Positions 1-7,229 of a stretch of 12,466 nt of DNA are shown here, in pieces. The position numbers and the translations under genes were made by a program. The notes below the pieces were generated by a model that worked only from the letters and a program-made list of their open reading frames with translations, made no database searches and was not told the DNA's origin. The stretch comes from PWVB01 sp964530185 (GTDB taxonomy: Bacteria > Chloroflexota > Anaerolineae > B4-G1 > SLSP01), in contig CAZHBB010000088.1 in the NCBI GenBank assembly GCA_964530185.1, positions 1-12,466 on the forward strand. The letters are read 5' to 3'. Positions within the stretch are counted from its first letter, which is position 1; each line of letters begins with the position of its first letter.

Positions 1-1104
1 CAACAGCGTCGTCTTGCCGACGCCGTTAGGACCGACCAACGCCACGCGTTGTCCGCGCCTGATCTCAGCCTCCTCTACAATGACCAGGGGCTGATCGGCC
101 TGATACCCGGCAGCGAGTTGATAGAGCCCGAGCACCAGATCCCCACTGCGCATGGACGTCTGCAAATCGATGTGAATCGACCGAGCCTGGCGTGGACGCT
201 CTACCCGCTCCAGGCGTCGCAGCCGCTTAAGCCGTCCTTTGGCCTGAGAGGAGCGCTGTCCCGCCATGTAGCGGCGGATGTAATCCTCTGTCTTCTCAAT
301 GTAACGCTGCTGAGCTTCATACTCCGCAGCCTGGCGAGCACGGCGACTGGCTCGCTGCCGCACGTAGGCGCTAAAATTGCCCGTATAGCTCTCCAGCCGT
401 CCATCCTCAAGCTCCAGCACCCGCGTCGCTACAGTGTCCAGAAAAGCCCGGTCATGCGCGACGACGATCATCGCCCCCTTCCAGGAGCTCAGATAGCCCT
501 CGAGCCACTCGATACCCTCCAGATCCAGGTGGTTCGTCGGCTCGTCCAGCAGAAGCACATCAGGGCTCTCGAGCAGGAGACGAGCCAGCAGGGCGCGGGT
601 CTGCTCTCCGCCACTCAGTTGGGCCACCGGCTGCTCGAATTGATAGGGCTGGAACCCCAGCCCGCCCAGCACCTGCCTGATACGTGCCTCATAGATGAAG
701 CCCCCCGCTCGTTCGAAGTCCTCGAGCGCTTTCCCATATCGGACCATAGCCCGCTCTCGGACAGCCTCTTCCTCAGATCCCATCAAGGCCTCAAGGCGCC
801 GCAGATCCGCCTCCCGTCGCCTCAAGTCGACAAAGGCCTCCTCCATAAAGGACCATAATGTTCCGTCCGCCGACAAGTCTGGACGTTGCGGCAGATAGCC
901 CAGCCGTCGCCCACGGGCCAGATGCACCGTACCCGCGTCTGGCTCTAGGACGCCCGCGAGGATATCCAGGAGCGTGCTCTTCCCGCAGCCATTGGCCCCC
1001 ACCAGGGCCACACGCTCACCTTGATCCACCTGGAGAGAAAGGGCTGTGAAGACCTGCTGGGCACCGTAATATTTCGTCAATTTAGAGGCTGTCAACCATG
1101 CCAT
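1..1104 (-). CDS. ABC-F family ATP-binding protein (5' part; 3' end outside window)
   Basis: Cytosolic, soluble ABC-F ATPase (Uup/EttA-like family), which acts on the ribosome rather than in transport. The 368 visible residues contain a complete first nucleotide-binding domain: Walker A GANGCGKST at 36-44, signature LSGGE at 163-167, and Walker B leading into DEPTNHLD at about 183-194, followed by the switch H in VAHDRAF. A charged alpha-helical linker (about 245-305, rich in Arg, with YMAGQRSSQAKGR) matches the P-site tRNA interaction region of ABC-F proteins. The second domain begins at about 320 and the window edge cuts it just after its Walker A, GPNGVGKTTLL. No transmembrane segment is present. 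The ATG at 1104 is the first in-frame start and the encoded MAWLTASKLTKYYGAQ is a normal ABC-F N-terminus. GAGGG lies 4 bases upstream. The family is certain; the subfamily and any antibiotic-protection role cannot be told from half a gene. Confidence 0.95.
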   Translation of the reverse strand, partial: MAWLTASKLTKYYGAQQVFTALSLQVDQGERVALVGANGCGKSTLLDILAGVLEPDAGTVHLARGRRLGYLPQRPDLSADGTLWSFMEEAFVDLRRREADLRRLEALMGSEEEAVRERAMVRYGKALEDFERAGGFIYEARIRQVLGGLGFQPYQFEQPVAQLSGGEQTRALLARLLLESPDVLLLDEPTNHLDLEGIEWLEGYLSSWKGAMIVVAHDRAFLDTVATRVLELEDGRLESYTGNFSAYVRQRASRRARQAAEYEAQQRYIEKTEDYIRRYMAGQRSSQAKGRLKRLRRLERVERPRQARSIHIDLQTSMRSGDLVLGLYQLAAGYQADQPLVIVEEAEIRRGQRVALVGPNGVGKTTLL

Positions 1105-1114
1105 AGCACCCTCG

Positions 1115-1123
1115 ATTATACCA
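1115..1123 (-). promoter_or_regulatory. Extended -10 promoter for the ABC-F gene
   Basis: On the minus strand the bases TGGTATAAT form a consensus extended -10 element (TGnTATAAT). No good -35 is seen 16-18 bases upstream, which is acceptable for an extended -10 promoter. The final T of the box is only 10 bases from the ATG at 1104, so transcription would start about 4 bases upstream of, or at, the start codon. The mRNA would then be leaderless or nearly so and the GAGGG at 1109-1113 would lie outside it. Confidence 0.55.
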
Positions 1124-1282
1124 GAAAGCCCCGGATGACCGCCTTCGTTGTGTGTGGTTCGCCTCCGGGGGGAAAAAACTTCCTCCGCACCCTTAAGGAG
1201 GACCAGAAACAATGGGAAAGGGGTATCATCACATCCACAGGCGATGCCTCACCGCTGCCATTGTATGGAACACCGCTGGAGA

Positions 1283-1310
1283 TTGAAGCCATCACCTTAA
1301 CCGGTATAAT
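1283..1310 (+). promoter_or_regulatory. Sigma-70-type promoter for the kinase gene
   Basis: TTGAAG at 1283-1288 and a perfect TATAAT at 1305-1310 are separated by 16 bases. Transcription would start near 1317, giving a leader of about 56 bases before the kinase start. The box faces away from the ABC-F promoter, so 1105-1372 is a divergent regulatory region of 268 bases. Confidence 0.6.
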
Positions 1311-1325
1311 GCAGATGAGCAGCGA

Positions 1326-1345
1326 CGCCTCCGATAAAGGAGGCG
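1326..1345 (+). promoter_or_regulatory. Stem-loop in the kinase 5' leader
   Basis: CGCCTCC (1326-1332) and GGAGGCG (1339-1345) pair perfectly over 7 bp around a GATAAA loop. It lies between the predicted transcription start and the start codon and holds a Shine-Dalgarno-like GGAGG in its 3' arm. A second short pair, CGCT at 1352-1355 with AGCG at 1364-1367, sits next to the actual ribosome binding site. The structure could tune translation or mRNA stability; no ligand-binding class is recognised. Confidence 0.4.
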
Positions 1346-1372
1346 ACGGTCCGCTCCTCTAAAAGCGAGGTT

Positions 1373-3298
1373 ATGGTGAGCAGCATCCAGTTCCTGATTG
1401 GCAAGACCCTCGGTAAGTACGAAATCCTCGAGCATATCGGCCACGGCGGTATGGCCGAGGTCTATAAAGGGCGTCAACGTCAACTTAACCGCATGGTCGC
1501 CATCAAGATTCTCCATCCATTCCTGGCAGACGAGGAGGGCTTCGTGGCTCGCTTCCGCCGTGAGGCCCACATTGTGGCAACCATGCGCCATCCCAACATC
1601 GTCCAGGTCTACGATTTCGACTACGACGAGACCCTGGACATCTACTATATGGTCATGGAGTACATCGAGGGGCCAACCCTCAAGGACAAATTGGAAAATG
1701 GCCCTCTCACCATCCCTGAGACCATAGAGATCGGGGCCTCCATCGCCGAGGCGCTGGACTACGCCCATGGCCAGAGCATGGTCCACCGTGACATCAAACC
1801 GGCCAATATCATGTTTCTGCCGTCGGGGAGTCCTGTGCTCACCGACTTTGGGATCGCGCGCATGCTCACCCTCTCAGGGCTCACCGCCAGTGGCGCCATG
1901 GTCGGGACCCCGGCCTACATGGCCCCAGAGATCGCCATGGGCAAACCAGCGGCACCAGCTTCAGATCTCTACTCCCTGAGCGTAGTGCTCTATCAAACCG
2001 TCACCGGCCAATTGCCGTTTACTGCAGAGACACCCATGGGCATGGTGATGCAACACATCAACCAGGCGCCGATTCCCCCTTCCCGGCATGTGTCAGCCAT
2101 CCCTCCAGGCCTCGAGGAGCTCATTCTGCAGGGGCTTGCCAAGCAGCCCTCAAAACGTTTCGAGAACGCGGCAGAGATGGCTGCCAGGCTGCGTGCACTC
2201 CAAAAGGGGACATATCCCAGCCCAAGAGCGCCATCACCCCCTCTCCCCGTTGCCCGAGAGCGCCTGCTGCCCGTCCCCTCCATTTCCACACCACCCGCCA
2301 TCGAGGCCGAGGAGGACCAGCAGCAAGCTGCCGTAGCTGAAGAGCAAGAGCTCACAGCGCGCCGATCCTACCCGTGGATGCGATTTTTGCTGATGGCACT
2401 GGTGATCCTGGTCCTTGGTGCCGCCCTGTTCCTGCAATCAAGCACCACGCCGATGCCGTCGGAGACCGCGCCGCTTGCATCCCCTGCCGCGCTCGAGCCC
2501 CTGGCCGAAGCGACACAGTTCATCCCCACGGCGTCACCTTCGCCGATCAGGACTGAGACATCGACGCCCGAGGCGACTCGGGAGCAGGCTGAATCCCCGC
2601 CCCCCACAGCCCACCCCTCTTCCACGCCGGCGTGCAACCTGCGCGTTAAGACAGACCTGGTCCGTGTCGAACCGGACTCGACAGTCGCTCCCGGCACGAA
2701 ACTCTTGACCTATGTCACGCTCCGCAACACTGGCAACTGCGCCTGGCCTGCCGATATGCATTTCCGCTTTTCCGAGGGAGATTCGCTGGGAGCGCCGGAA
2801 AGCTTCCCGTTGAAGGTCCTGCCCCCCCGCCAGATCATCCAGGTGATGATACCCATGACCGCGCCGCTGGAATTGGGCACGTACCAGTCGGTGTGGGTGG
2901 TCTCCAGAGGCGACCGTCGTGTGGGCAGCCGCGTCTTCATCGAGATCGAAGTGGTTGACATTCCAACGCCCACCCCTAAGCCTTTACCGGTTATCCCCCT
3001 CGCCACACCCACGCTCGAGCCGCTGGCCGTCCTGACCCCCACCCTGGTGACCTGGGAGGACAATCCGACACGTGGCCGATGGCGCGGGACCGTCCGATTC
3101 CAGGCCCAGGGAGGGAATGGGGCCTACCGTTATTTCCTGGACGTTGTGGGGAACGAAACTGAATTACCCAACGGGGAATTGACCTTTGAGTGGGAGCGCT
3201 GTCAACCGTTGCCAGTGACCCTGTGGATTCTGTCTGGCAGCGATCTCATCAACTGGCAGGGAGAGATCCCCTTCCCAGCCGTGGACCGCTGTCCCTGA
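1373..3298 (+). CDS. Transmembrane serine/threonine protein kinase with NBR1-like Ig ectodomain
   Basis: A PknB-type Hanks kinase of 641 residues. The kinase domain (about 16-275) is intact: glycine-rich loop GHGGMAEV at 23-30, ATP-anchoring Lys45 (VAIK), Glu64, catalytic HRDIKPAN at 138-145, DFG at 158-160, a Thr/Ser-bearing activation loop ending in GTPAYMAPE at 178-186, and SDLYSL at 197-202. A basic, acidic and Pro-rich juxtamembrane stretch (276-335) leads to one transmembrane helix at about 336-355. Outside the membrane come a Ser/Thr/Pro linker, an NBR1-like Ig domain (about 421-528, with the family-typical RNTGNCAWP at 451-459), a second Pro/Thr linker, and a terminal beta-type domain (560-641, with Cys610 and Cys640). 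No PASTA repeats are seen. GAGG at 1367-1370 is only 2 bases from this ATG but 5 bases from the GTG at 1376, so the true start may be the next codon. It has its own promoter. Substrate and stimulus are unknown; binding of an extracellular or envelope ligand is inference. Confidence 0.93.
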   Translation: MVSSIQFLIGKTLGKYEILEHIGHGGMAEVYKGRQRQLNRMVAIKILHPFLADEEGFVARFRREAHIVATMRHPNIVQVYDFDYDETLDIYYMVMEYIEGPTLKDKLENGPLTIPETIEIGASIAEALDYAHGQSMVHRDIKPANIMFLPSGSPVLTDFGIARMLTLSGLTASGAMVGTPAYMAPEIAMGKPAAPASDLYSLSVVLYQTVTGQLPFTAETPMGMVMQHINQAPIPPSRHVSAIPPGLEELILQGLAKQPSKRFENAAEMAARLRALQKGTYPSPRAPSPPLPVARERLLPVPSISTPPAIEAEEDQQQAAVAEEQELTARRSYPWMRFLLMALVILVLGAALFLQSSTTPMPSETAPLASPAALEPLAEATQFIPTASPSPIRTETSTPEATREQAESPPPTAHPSSTPACNLRVKTDLVRVEPDSTVAPGTKLLTYVTLRNTGNCAWPADMHFRFSEGDSLGAPESFPLKVLPPRQIIQVMIPMTAPLELGTYQSVWVVSRGDRRVGSRVFIEIEVVDIPTPTPKPLPVIPLATPTLEPLAVLTPTLVTWEDNPTRGRWRGTVRFQAQGGNGAYRYFLDVVGNETELPNGELTFEWERCQPLPVTLWILSGSDLINWQGEIPFPAVDRCP

Positions 3299-3420
3299 GG
3301 TTGGGAGAATTTCAGGAAGCCCTGTTGTTGGTAGGCGTTGCTACACGCAGGAGTCTATCTCTTGTGCTACGGCAGAGGACTATGTATGGAGCGTGAGATT
3401 CGAATGAGGGTAAGGTGATT

Positions 3421-4065
3421 ATGGACGAACAAGAAGCACAAGCCCGCATGATTGCATTGCTCAAGGAACAAGGGATCACCAATCCGCGTGTATTGCAGGC
3501 CATGGCAGCAGTTCCCCGCCATCTATTTGTGCCCGAAGGCTACGTCGAGGTTGCGTATGGGGATTTTGCGCTGCCCATCGGCCATCGGCAGACCATCTCA
3601 CAGCCCTACATTGTCGCACTGATGACCGAGGCCCTGGAGATATCGCCGGGCGACCGAGTACTGGAGATCGGCACCGGCTCCGGCTACCAAGCTGCGGTCC
3701 TGGCCGAGCTGGGTGCCGATGTCTATACCGTAGAGAGAATCTCTGCACTCTATGAAGAGGCCAAGGCCAGGCTGCAAGCGCTGGGCTATCAAGTGCATTG
3801 CAAGCAAGGGGACGGATATGAGGGATGGCCCGAGTTCGCACCTTACCATGGGATCATCGTTACGGCAGCCGCTCCAGAGGTCCCTTCCCCCTTATTGGAA
3901 CAACTGGCGGACGGCGGTCGTCTGGTGATCCCTCTGGGCGCAGGCTACGGTTACCAAAACCTATGGAAGATCGTCAAAGAGGGAGAGACGCTTCACAAGA
4001 TCAACCTGGGCAGCGTGGCCTTCGTGCCCTTCGTCTCGCGGCAGCTTCGGCGCCGACAGTCATGA
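3421..4065 (+). CDS. pcm: Protein-L-isoaspartate O-methyltransferase
   Basis: Cytosolic SAM-dependent methyltransferase that methylates isoaspartyl residues in damaged proteins, starting their repair to aspartate. The 214 residues match the usual PCMT length. Visible family motifs are the substrate-site segment LPIGHRQTISQPYIVA (51-66), SAM motif I VLEIGTGSGYQAAVL (80-94), acidic Glu105 after motif I, motif II region YHGIIVTAAAPEVP (142-155), and GGRLVIPLG (165-173), with a C-terminal VAFVPFV. The ATG at 3421 is chosen because TAAGG ends 5 bases upstream; an in-frame GTG at 3415 would overlap that site. It lies 122 bases after the kinase on the same strand with no clear promoter or terminator between, so it may be co-transcribed. 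Its stop codon overlaps that of the convergent DUF364 gene. Confidence 0.95.
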   Translation: MDEQEAQARMIALLKEQGITNPRVLQAMAAVPRHLFVPEGYVEVAYGDFALPIGHRQTISQPYIVALMTEALEISPGDRVLEIGTGSGYQAAVLAELGADVYTVERISALYEEAKARLQALGYQVHCKQGDGYEGWPEFAPYHGIIVTAAAPEVPSPLLEQLADGGRLVIPLGAGYGYQNLWKIVKEGETLHKINLGSVAFVPFVSRQLRRRQS

Positions 4066-4845
4066 GGTCGACCCCCTCAACACCCCAGGCCTGAACATAG
4101 TAAGCAGACGTTTGCCGGGGATCTGCCGGAATGTGGCCCCCTGCGCGACGGCTCGCATGGCGGATTTAGGCACGGACACCCGGGTGCCAGAGATTGCATC
4201 GACCCCGAAATCGAAGAGCACAGGGGACATAGGGGTCGTGGCCCCCAGCACAATGACAAAGGCGTCACGTCGACACTGTTCAACCAGCGTCTCGAACGTC
4301 CCATTAAGCAGCGATGTGCCGGTGATCGCTACCACATCCGCCTGCGGCAGGATCTCCGGCGCCCTCTCTGCGGGCAGGTCCCCCTCACGCGGCACCAACT
4401 CCAAAACCCACAAAACCTGAGCCACCTGCCTTAGCCGATTGACGAAGGGGAAATGACCGACCACCGCGATCGCGCGCCCAGCCCCATGCTCAGCGATCAC
4501 ATCCGCGGCGTTGACGTCCACACACGCAGCCTCATCCACCTCAAGCAGGGCATTGATGGTGGCAAAGCCCACACTGGCCTCGAGTAAGCTGCGGCTCAAG
4601 GCGAGATGGGCCAGCTCTGGAACCCGATGCTCCAGCAGGTTGCCAGCCCAACGCATGGGCATTGGGCCCCCATGATGGTGCTCTGCATGGCTCGAGAAGC
4701 AGGCTGACAGCCCCGCGCGTACCTGGCCCTCGACCTCAAGGGCCACACACGTCCAGTAGGCACCGACAAGGAGCTCCTTGGGCTTTGCCTGGGCGGCTTG
4801 CACCTCCACGGAGTCCAGAATACGTTCGACGATATGAGAGGTCAT
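4060..4845 (-). CDS. DUF364/DUF4213 family protein (putative heavy-metal chelation)
   Basis: A 261-residue protein of the DUF4213-DUF364 family. Members pair an N-terminal enolase-N-like domain with a C-terminal Rossmann-like domain and are labelled putative heavy-metal chelation; the biochemical role is not settled. Seen here: an N-terminal half with SSHAEHHHGG (51-60), the conserved SVGFATINALLE (91-102), then GHFPFVNRL (130-138), ADVVAITGTSLLNGTFE (169-185) and LGATTPMSPVLFDFGVD (200-216). No signal peptide or membrane helix is present. The ATG at 4845 is preceded by a purine-rich GGAGGGAGGG run 10-20 bases upstream. A GTG at 4896 would add 17 residues of poor quality and is not preferred. 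The gene stands alone on its strand between two plus-strand genes. Metal binding by the His cluster is inference. Confidence 0.82.
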   Translation of the reverse strand: MTSHIVERILDSVEVQAAQAKPKELLVGAYWTCVALEVEGQVRAGLSACFSSHAEHHHGGPMPMRWAGNLLEHRVPELAHLALSRSLLEASVGFATINALLEVDEAACVDVNAADVIAEHGAGRAIAVVGHFPFVNRLRQVAQVLWVLELVPREGDLPAERAPEILPQADVVAITGTSLLNGTFETLVEQCRRDAFVIVLGATTPMSPVLFDFGVDAISGTRVSVPKSAMRAVAQGATFRQIPGKRLLTMFRPGVLRGSTS

Positions 4846-4873
4846 CTTATGCCGTCCCTCCCTCCTCCACAGC

Positions 4874-4889
4874 CAGCGCGGTTGCGCTG
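4874..4889 (-). promoter_or_regulatory. Short stem-loop in the DUF364 gene leader
   Basis: CAGCGC (4874-4879) and GCGCTG (4884-4889) form a perfect 6-bp stem around a 4-base loop, upstream of the purine-rich ribosome binding region. Its function is unknown. Confidence 0.3.
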
Positions 4890-4901
4890 CGGTCACCCCC
4901 T

Positions 4902-4930
4902 ATTATCATAGCGCGCGATGATCCATCCAA
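4902..4930 (-). promoter_or_regulatory. Candidate promoter for the DUF364 gene
   Basis: On the minus strand TTGGAT (4930-4925) and GATAAT (4907-4902) are spaced by 17 bases. Transcription would start near 4895, leaving a leader of about 50 bases that contains the 6-bp stem-loop. Confidence 0.45.
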
Positions 4931-5148
4931 TGGCACACGGCTCAATGCTCGGGAGCGGCCACAATTCTGTCCTCACCCTTGTGTTGCGCCTGAATCCGAG
5001 CGCGATCAGGAACCTGCCTATTCGTCTCATCCATATCATTCCTATGCCGTGGGCTTGTTTACCCATCTGTCTCGCCACAGCGGCTTGCGCGGAACCTCTT
5101 CGATATCCACCCGCCCATCTTTTCGCGCATTGACTGAAGGATGTGACC

Positions 5149-6012
5149 ATGCGCCGAGAGTACTCGTCACTGCTACGCTGGTTGGGGGTTGCCCTGGCGG
5201 CCCTGAGTCTGGGATTTCTGATCTTCGGCACACCCGGTGGATTCCTGCGAAAGCTGGACTACATCGGTGCAGCAGTATGTCACCGACGGGCCAGCCACTC
5301 CTTCTTCATAGCCGGTCATCAACTGCCGGTCTGTCAACGCTGTACCGGTACCTTTTCCGGGGCTCTGACAGGGATCCTGGTGCACTGGGGCCTGTGGAGA
5401 CGACGGAGGAGCCAGCGATTTCCCCGTTGGCCCTTCTTCATCTTGCCGCTGATCTTCGCTGTGCTCTGGGTCCTCGACGGCCTGAACTCCTCCACCGCGG
5501 ACATCGGAATCAGCCTTCTGCCTAGGCTGGGTGGGCAGGCGGTTCCAGGGGCAGGCCTCCTCGGCTATGTCCCACAGCCCTGGCTGCGCCTGCTCACTGG
5601 CACCATGATGGGGCTGTCCATGAGCCTTGTCCTGGTGCCCGCCTTCAACCAGGCCATCTGGTCCGACGGCGAGGAGAAGGCCACGCTCAAGTCCGGGCGT
5701 GAATTTATCCAGCTTCTGGTCATCGAGGGTGGCGTGGCCGGACTGATCCTCCTGCTGCAGGGCACATCATCGCGTCTCGCGCTCTATGTCGTCGCCTCCT
5801 ACACCATCGCCGGGGTTATCGCCATGTTTACACTGCTGGGAGCGATGATCTTCGTCCTGGCCCTGCACCGTGAAAACACAGTGGCCGGGTGGCAAGAGGC
5901 TTGGGTCCCCCTTGTCTGGGGTGTGGTGTTTACGGCCCTCGTTGTCGGCTTCATGGACGCTGCCAGACTATGGATTACAGGTACAATTGACGGTGTACCC
6001 GGGCTATCGTAA
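5149..6012 (+). CDS. DUF2085 family integral membrane protein
   Basis: A 287-residue polytopic membrane protein of the DUF2085 family, whose function is unknown. The N-terminal half has the family signature: LDYIGAAVCHRRASHSF (37-52) followed by LPVCQRCTGTF (59-69), so Cys44, His45, Cys62 and Cys65 could form a metal- or redox-active site near the membrane. Hydrophobic segments appear at about 8-26, 68-82, 96-111, 147-166, 188-204, 208-240 (probably two helices) and 251-270. LDGLNS (109-114) is also typical. The ATG at 5149 is chosen because AAGG (5137-5140) lies 8 bases upstream; the in-frame GTG at 5143 is too close to it. The next gene begins 120 bases downstream with its own strong ribosome binding site, so membership of that operon is uncertain. 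Confidence 0.85.
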   Translation: MRREYSSLLRWLGVALAALSLGFLIFGTPGGFLRKLDYIGAAVCHRRASHSFFIAGHQLPVCQRCTGTFSGALTGILVHWGLWRRRRSQRFPRWPFFILPLIFAVLWVLDGLNSSTADIGISLLPRLGGQAVPGAGLLGYVPQPWLRLLTGTMMGLSMSLVLVPAFNQAIWSDGEEKATLKSGREFIQLLVIEGGVAGLILLLQGTSSRLALYVVASYTIAGVIAMFTLLGAMIFVLALHRENTVAGWQEAWVPLVWGVVFTALVVGFMDAARLWITGTIDGVPGLS

Positions 6013-6058
6013 CAAGTGAGGTTCGGAGCGGGCCTGGTGAGCCCCCGGGGTGTCGGAC

Positions 6059-6079
6059 ACTGCCTTCACGCAAGGCGGT
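6059..6079 (+). terminator. Stem-loop between the DUF2085 gene and the aminotransferase gene
   Basis: ACTGCCTT (6059-6066) pairs with AAGGCGGT (6072-6079) over 8 bp with one G-U pair and a CACGC loop. No U-run follows. It could be a weak terminator for the upstream gene or a leader structure of the downstream operon; a TATGAT at 6102-6107 lies between it and the aminotransferase but has no matching -35. Confidence 0.3.
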
Positions 6080-6132
6080 CACCCACGGTCGACCCAGCGC
6101 CTATGATCCTTTTCACTTTAAGGAGGTTAGCA

Positions 6133-7203
6133 ATGTACAAGAAGCTGTTCATCCCTGGACCTACCCACGTCCGTCCCTCGATCCTGGAGGCGCAGACCGC
6201 GCCCATGATCGGCCATCGCAGCACCGAATACTCCGATCTTCAGGCCGAGGTCACGCCGAAGCTCCAGAAGATGCTCTACACCGAGCAGCCTGTCTTCATC
6301 TACGCCTGTTCGGGGACAGGGCTGATGGAGGGATCGTTACGGCAGACTGTCCAGAAGCGTGCCCTCATCCCGGTATGTGGGGCCTTTTCAGATCGCTGGT
6401 TCAAGATCGCTCAGGCCAACGGCATACCGGCCGATCGCATCGACATCGCTTGGGGCCAGGGCTTCACACCGGAGATGATCGATGAGGCCCTCAGCCAGGG
6501 AGACTACGACGTCCTGACCGTCACACTCAACGAAACCTCGACCGGCGTGATGAACCCCTTACGGGAGATCGCCGCCATGGTGCGGGCCAAACATCCCGAT
6601 ATCGTCATTCTGGTGGATGCCGTCTCGGCCATGGGGGGCGTGAAGATCGAGTTTGACGCCTGGGATCTGGACGTCGTCCTCTCGAGCTCCCAGAAGTGCC
6701 TGGCCCTGCCGCCAGGTCTGACCGTGACCGCGGTCAGTGAGCGTGCGCTGCGCCGGGCCGGGCAGATCCCCCACCGAGGTTACTATTTCGATTTCCTCAC
6801 CATGCTCAAGTACTACAAGCGCAACCAGACGCCGGCCACGCCAGCCATCAGCCTGATCCAGGCCCTCAACCGTCAGATGGATGATATCCTGGCAGAGGGT
6901 TTGGAGAACCGCTGGGCACGACATATCGAAATGGCCGAGATCGTGCGCGGATGGGCGAAGAAACACTGGGCTCTGTTCGCCGACGAGGCCTTCCTCTCCA
7001 ACACAGTCACCACTGTCGCCAACACGCGAGGGATCAGCATCGCCGAGTTAAACGAGGAGCTTGGGAAGCGCGGTGCGATGATCTCCAACGGTTACGGCAA
7101 ACTTAAGGAACAGACGTTCCGCATCGCCCATATGGGTGACCTTACACCCGACGACATTCGATGGGTGCTGGGTCTCATCGACGAGATCGTGGGTTTGAGC
7201 TAG
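6133..7203 (+). CDS. Class V aminotransferase (alanine-glyoxylate / serine-pyruvate type), likely phosphoserine transaminase
   Basis: Cytosolic PLP enzyme of 356 residues in the fold-type I class V family (SPT/AGT group). Visible features are the N-terminal FIPGPTHVRPSIL (6-18) and HRSTEY (28-33), the cofactor-contacting ACSGTGLME region (58-66), NETSTGVM (133-140), VDAVSAMGG (161-169) with the pyridine-binding Asp162, Schiff-base Lys188 in SSSQKC, TPATPAI (233-239), and the substrate-carboxylate Arg in FRIAHMGDLTPDDI (329-342). The start at 6133 is firm: a perfect AAGGAGG (6120-6126) sits 6 bases upstream, and the longer frame from 6016 lacks this. By sequence it would be called alanine-glyoxylate or serine-pyruvate aminotransferase. 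Because it directly precedes serA, the inferred job is 3-phosphohydroxypyruvate to phosphoserine, replacing SerC. The alternative is glyoxylate transamination. Confidence 0.9.
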   Translation: MYKKLFIPGPTHVRPSILEAQTAPMIGHRSTEYSDLQAEVTPKLQKMLYTEQPVFIYACSGTGLMEGSLRQTVQKRALIPVCGAFSDRWFKIAQANGIPADRIDIAWGQGFTPEMIDEALSQGDYDVLTVTLNETSTGVMNPLREIAAMVRAKHPDIVILVDAVSAMGGVKIEFDAWDLDVVLSSSQKCLALPPGLTVTAVSERALRRAGQIPHRGYYFDFLTMLKYYKRNQTPATPAISLIQALNRQMDDILAEGLENRWARHIEMAEIVRGWAKKHWALFADEAFLSNTVTTVANTRGISIAELNEELGKRGAMISNGYGKLKEQTFRIAHMGDLTPDDIRWVLGLIDEIVGLS

Positions 7204-7209
7204 AACCAT

Positions 7210-7227
7210 CCATATCACCCATATCAC
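7210..7227 (+). repeat. Tandem 9-bp direct repeat upstream of serA
   Basis: CCATATCAC occurs twice in immediate tandem (7210-7218 and 7219-7227) just after the aminotransferase stop codon. A two-site operator is possible, but two copies are too few to say. Confidence 0.35.
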
Positions 7228-7229
7228 GG

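Larger units (their letters stand above)
4846..5148. other. Divergent intergenic region between the DUF364 and DUF2085 genes
   Basis: About 300 bases with no convincing gene. The left part holds the leader stem-loop and candidate promoter of the minus-strand gene. In the right part I see only the AAGG (5137-5140) ribosome binding site of the DUF2085 gene. No good -35/-10 pair for the plus strand was found, and the open frames that cross here lack family features. Confidence 0.5.

Noticed and set aside
49..858. A 269-codon plus-strand open frame
   Set aside because: It is antisense to the ABC-F gene, whose Walker and signature motifs are unambiguous on the minus strand.
1021..1362. A 113-codon plus-strand open frame across the ABC-F/kinase divergent region
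   Set aside because: It overlaps the ABC-F start and both promoters, and its translation shows no known features.
1292..1786. A 164-codon minus-strand open frame
   Set aside because: It is antisense to the kinase catalytic domain and has no ribosome binding site or family resemblance.
3299..3420. A separate promoter for pcm
   Set aside because: TTGTGC and TATGTA near 3362-3386 are only 13 bases apart, too close for a sigma-70 promoter, and no better pair was seen.
4662..5525. A 287-codon plus-strand open frame
   Set aside because: It lies antisense to the DUF364 gene, crosses the intergenic region and overlaps the DUF2085 gene in another frame. Its translation is Pro/Arg/Ser-rich with no recognisable domain.
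6016..6132. Longer N-terminus for the class V aminotransferase
   Set aside because: The perfect AAGGAGG at 6120-6126 fixes the ATG at 6133, and the extra residues are unlike the family N-terminus.
6013..6132. A riboswitch or T-box in front of the aminotransferase-serA operon
   Set aside because: Only one 8-bp stem is present; I see no glycine-riboswitch or T-box core sequences in these 120 bases.
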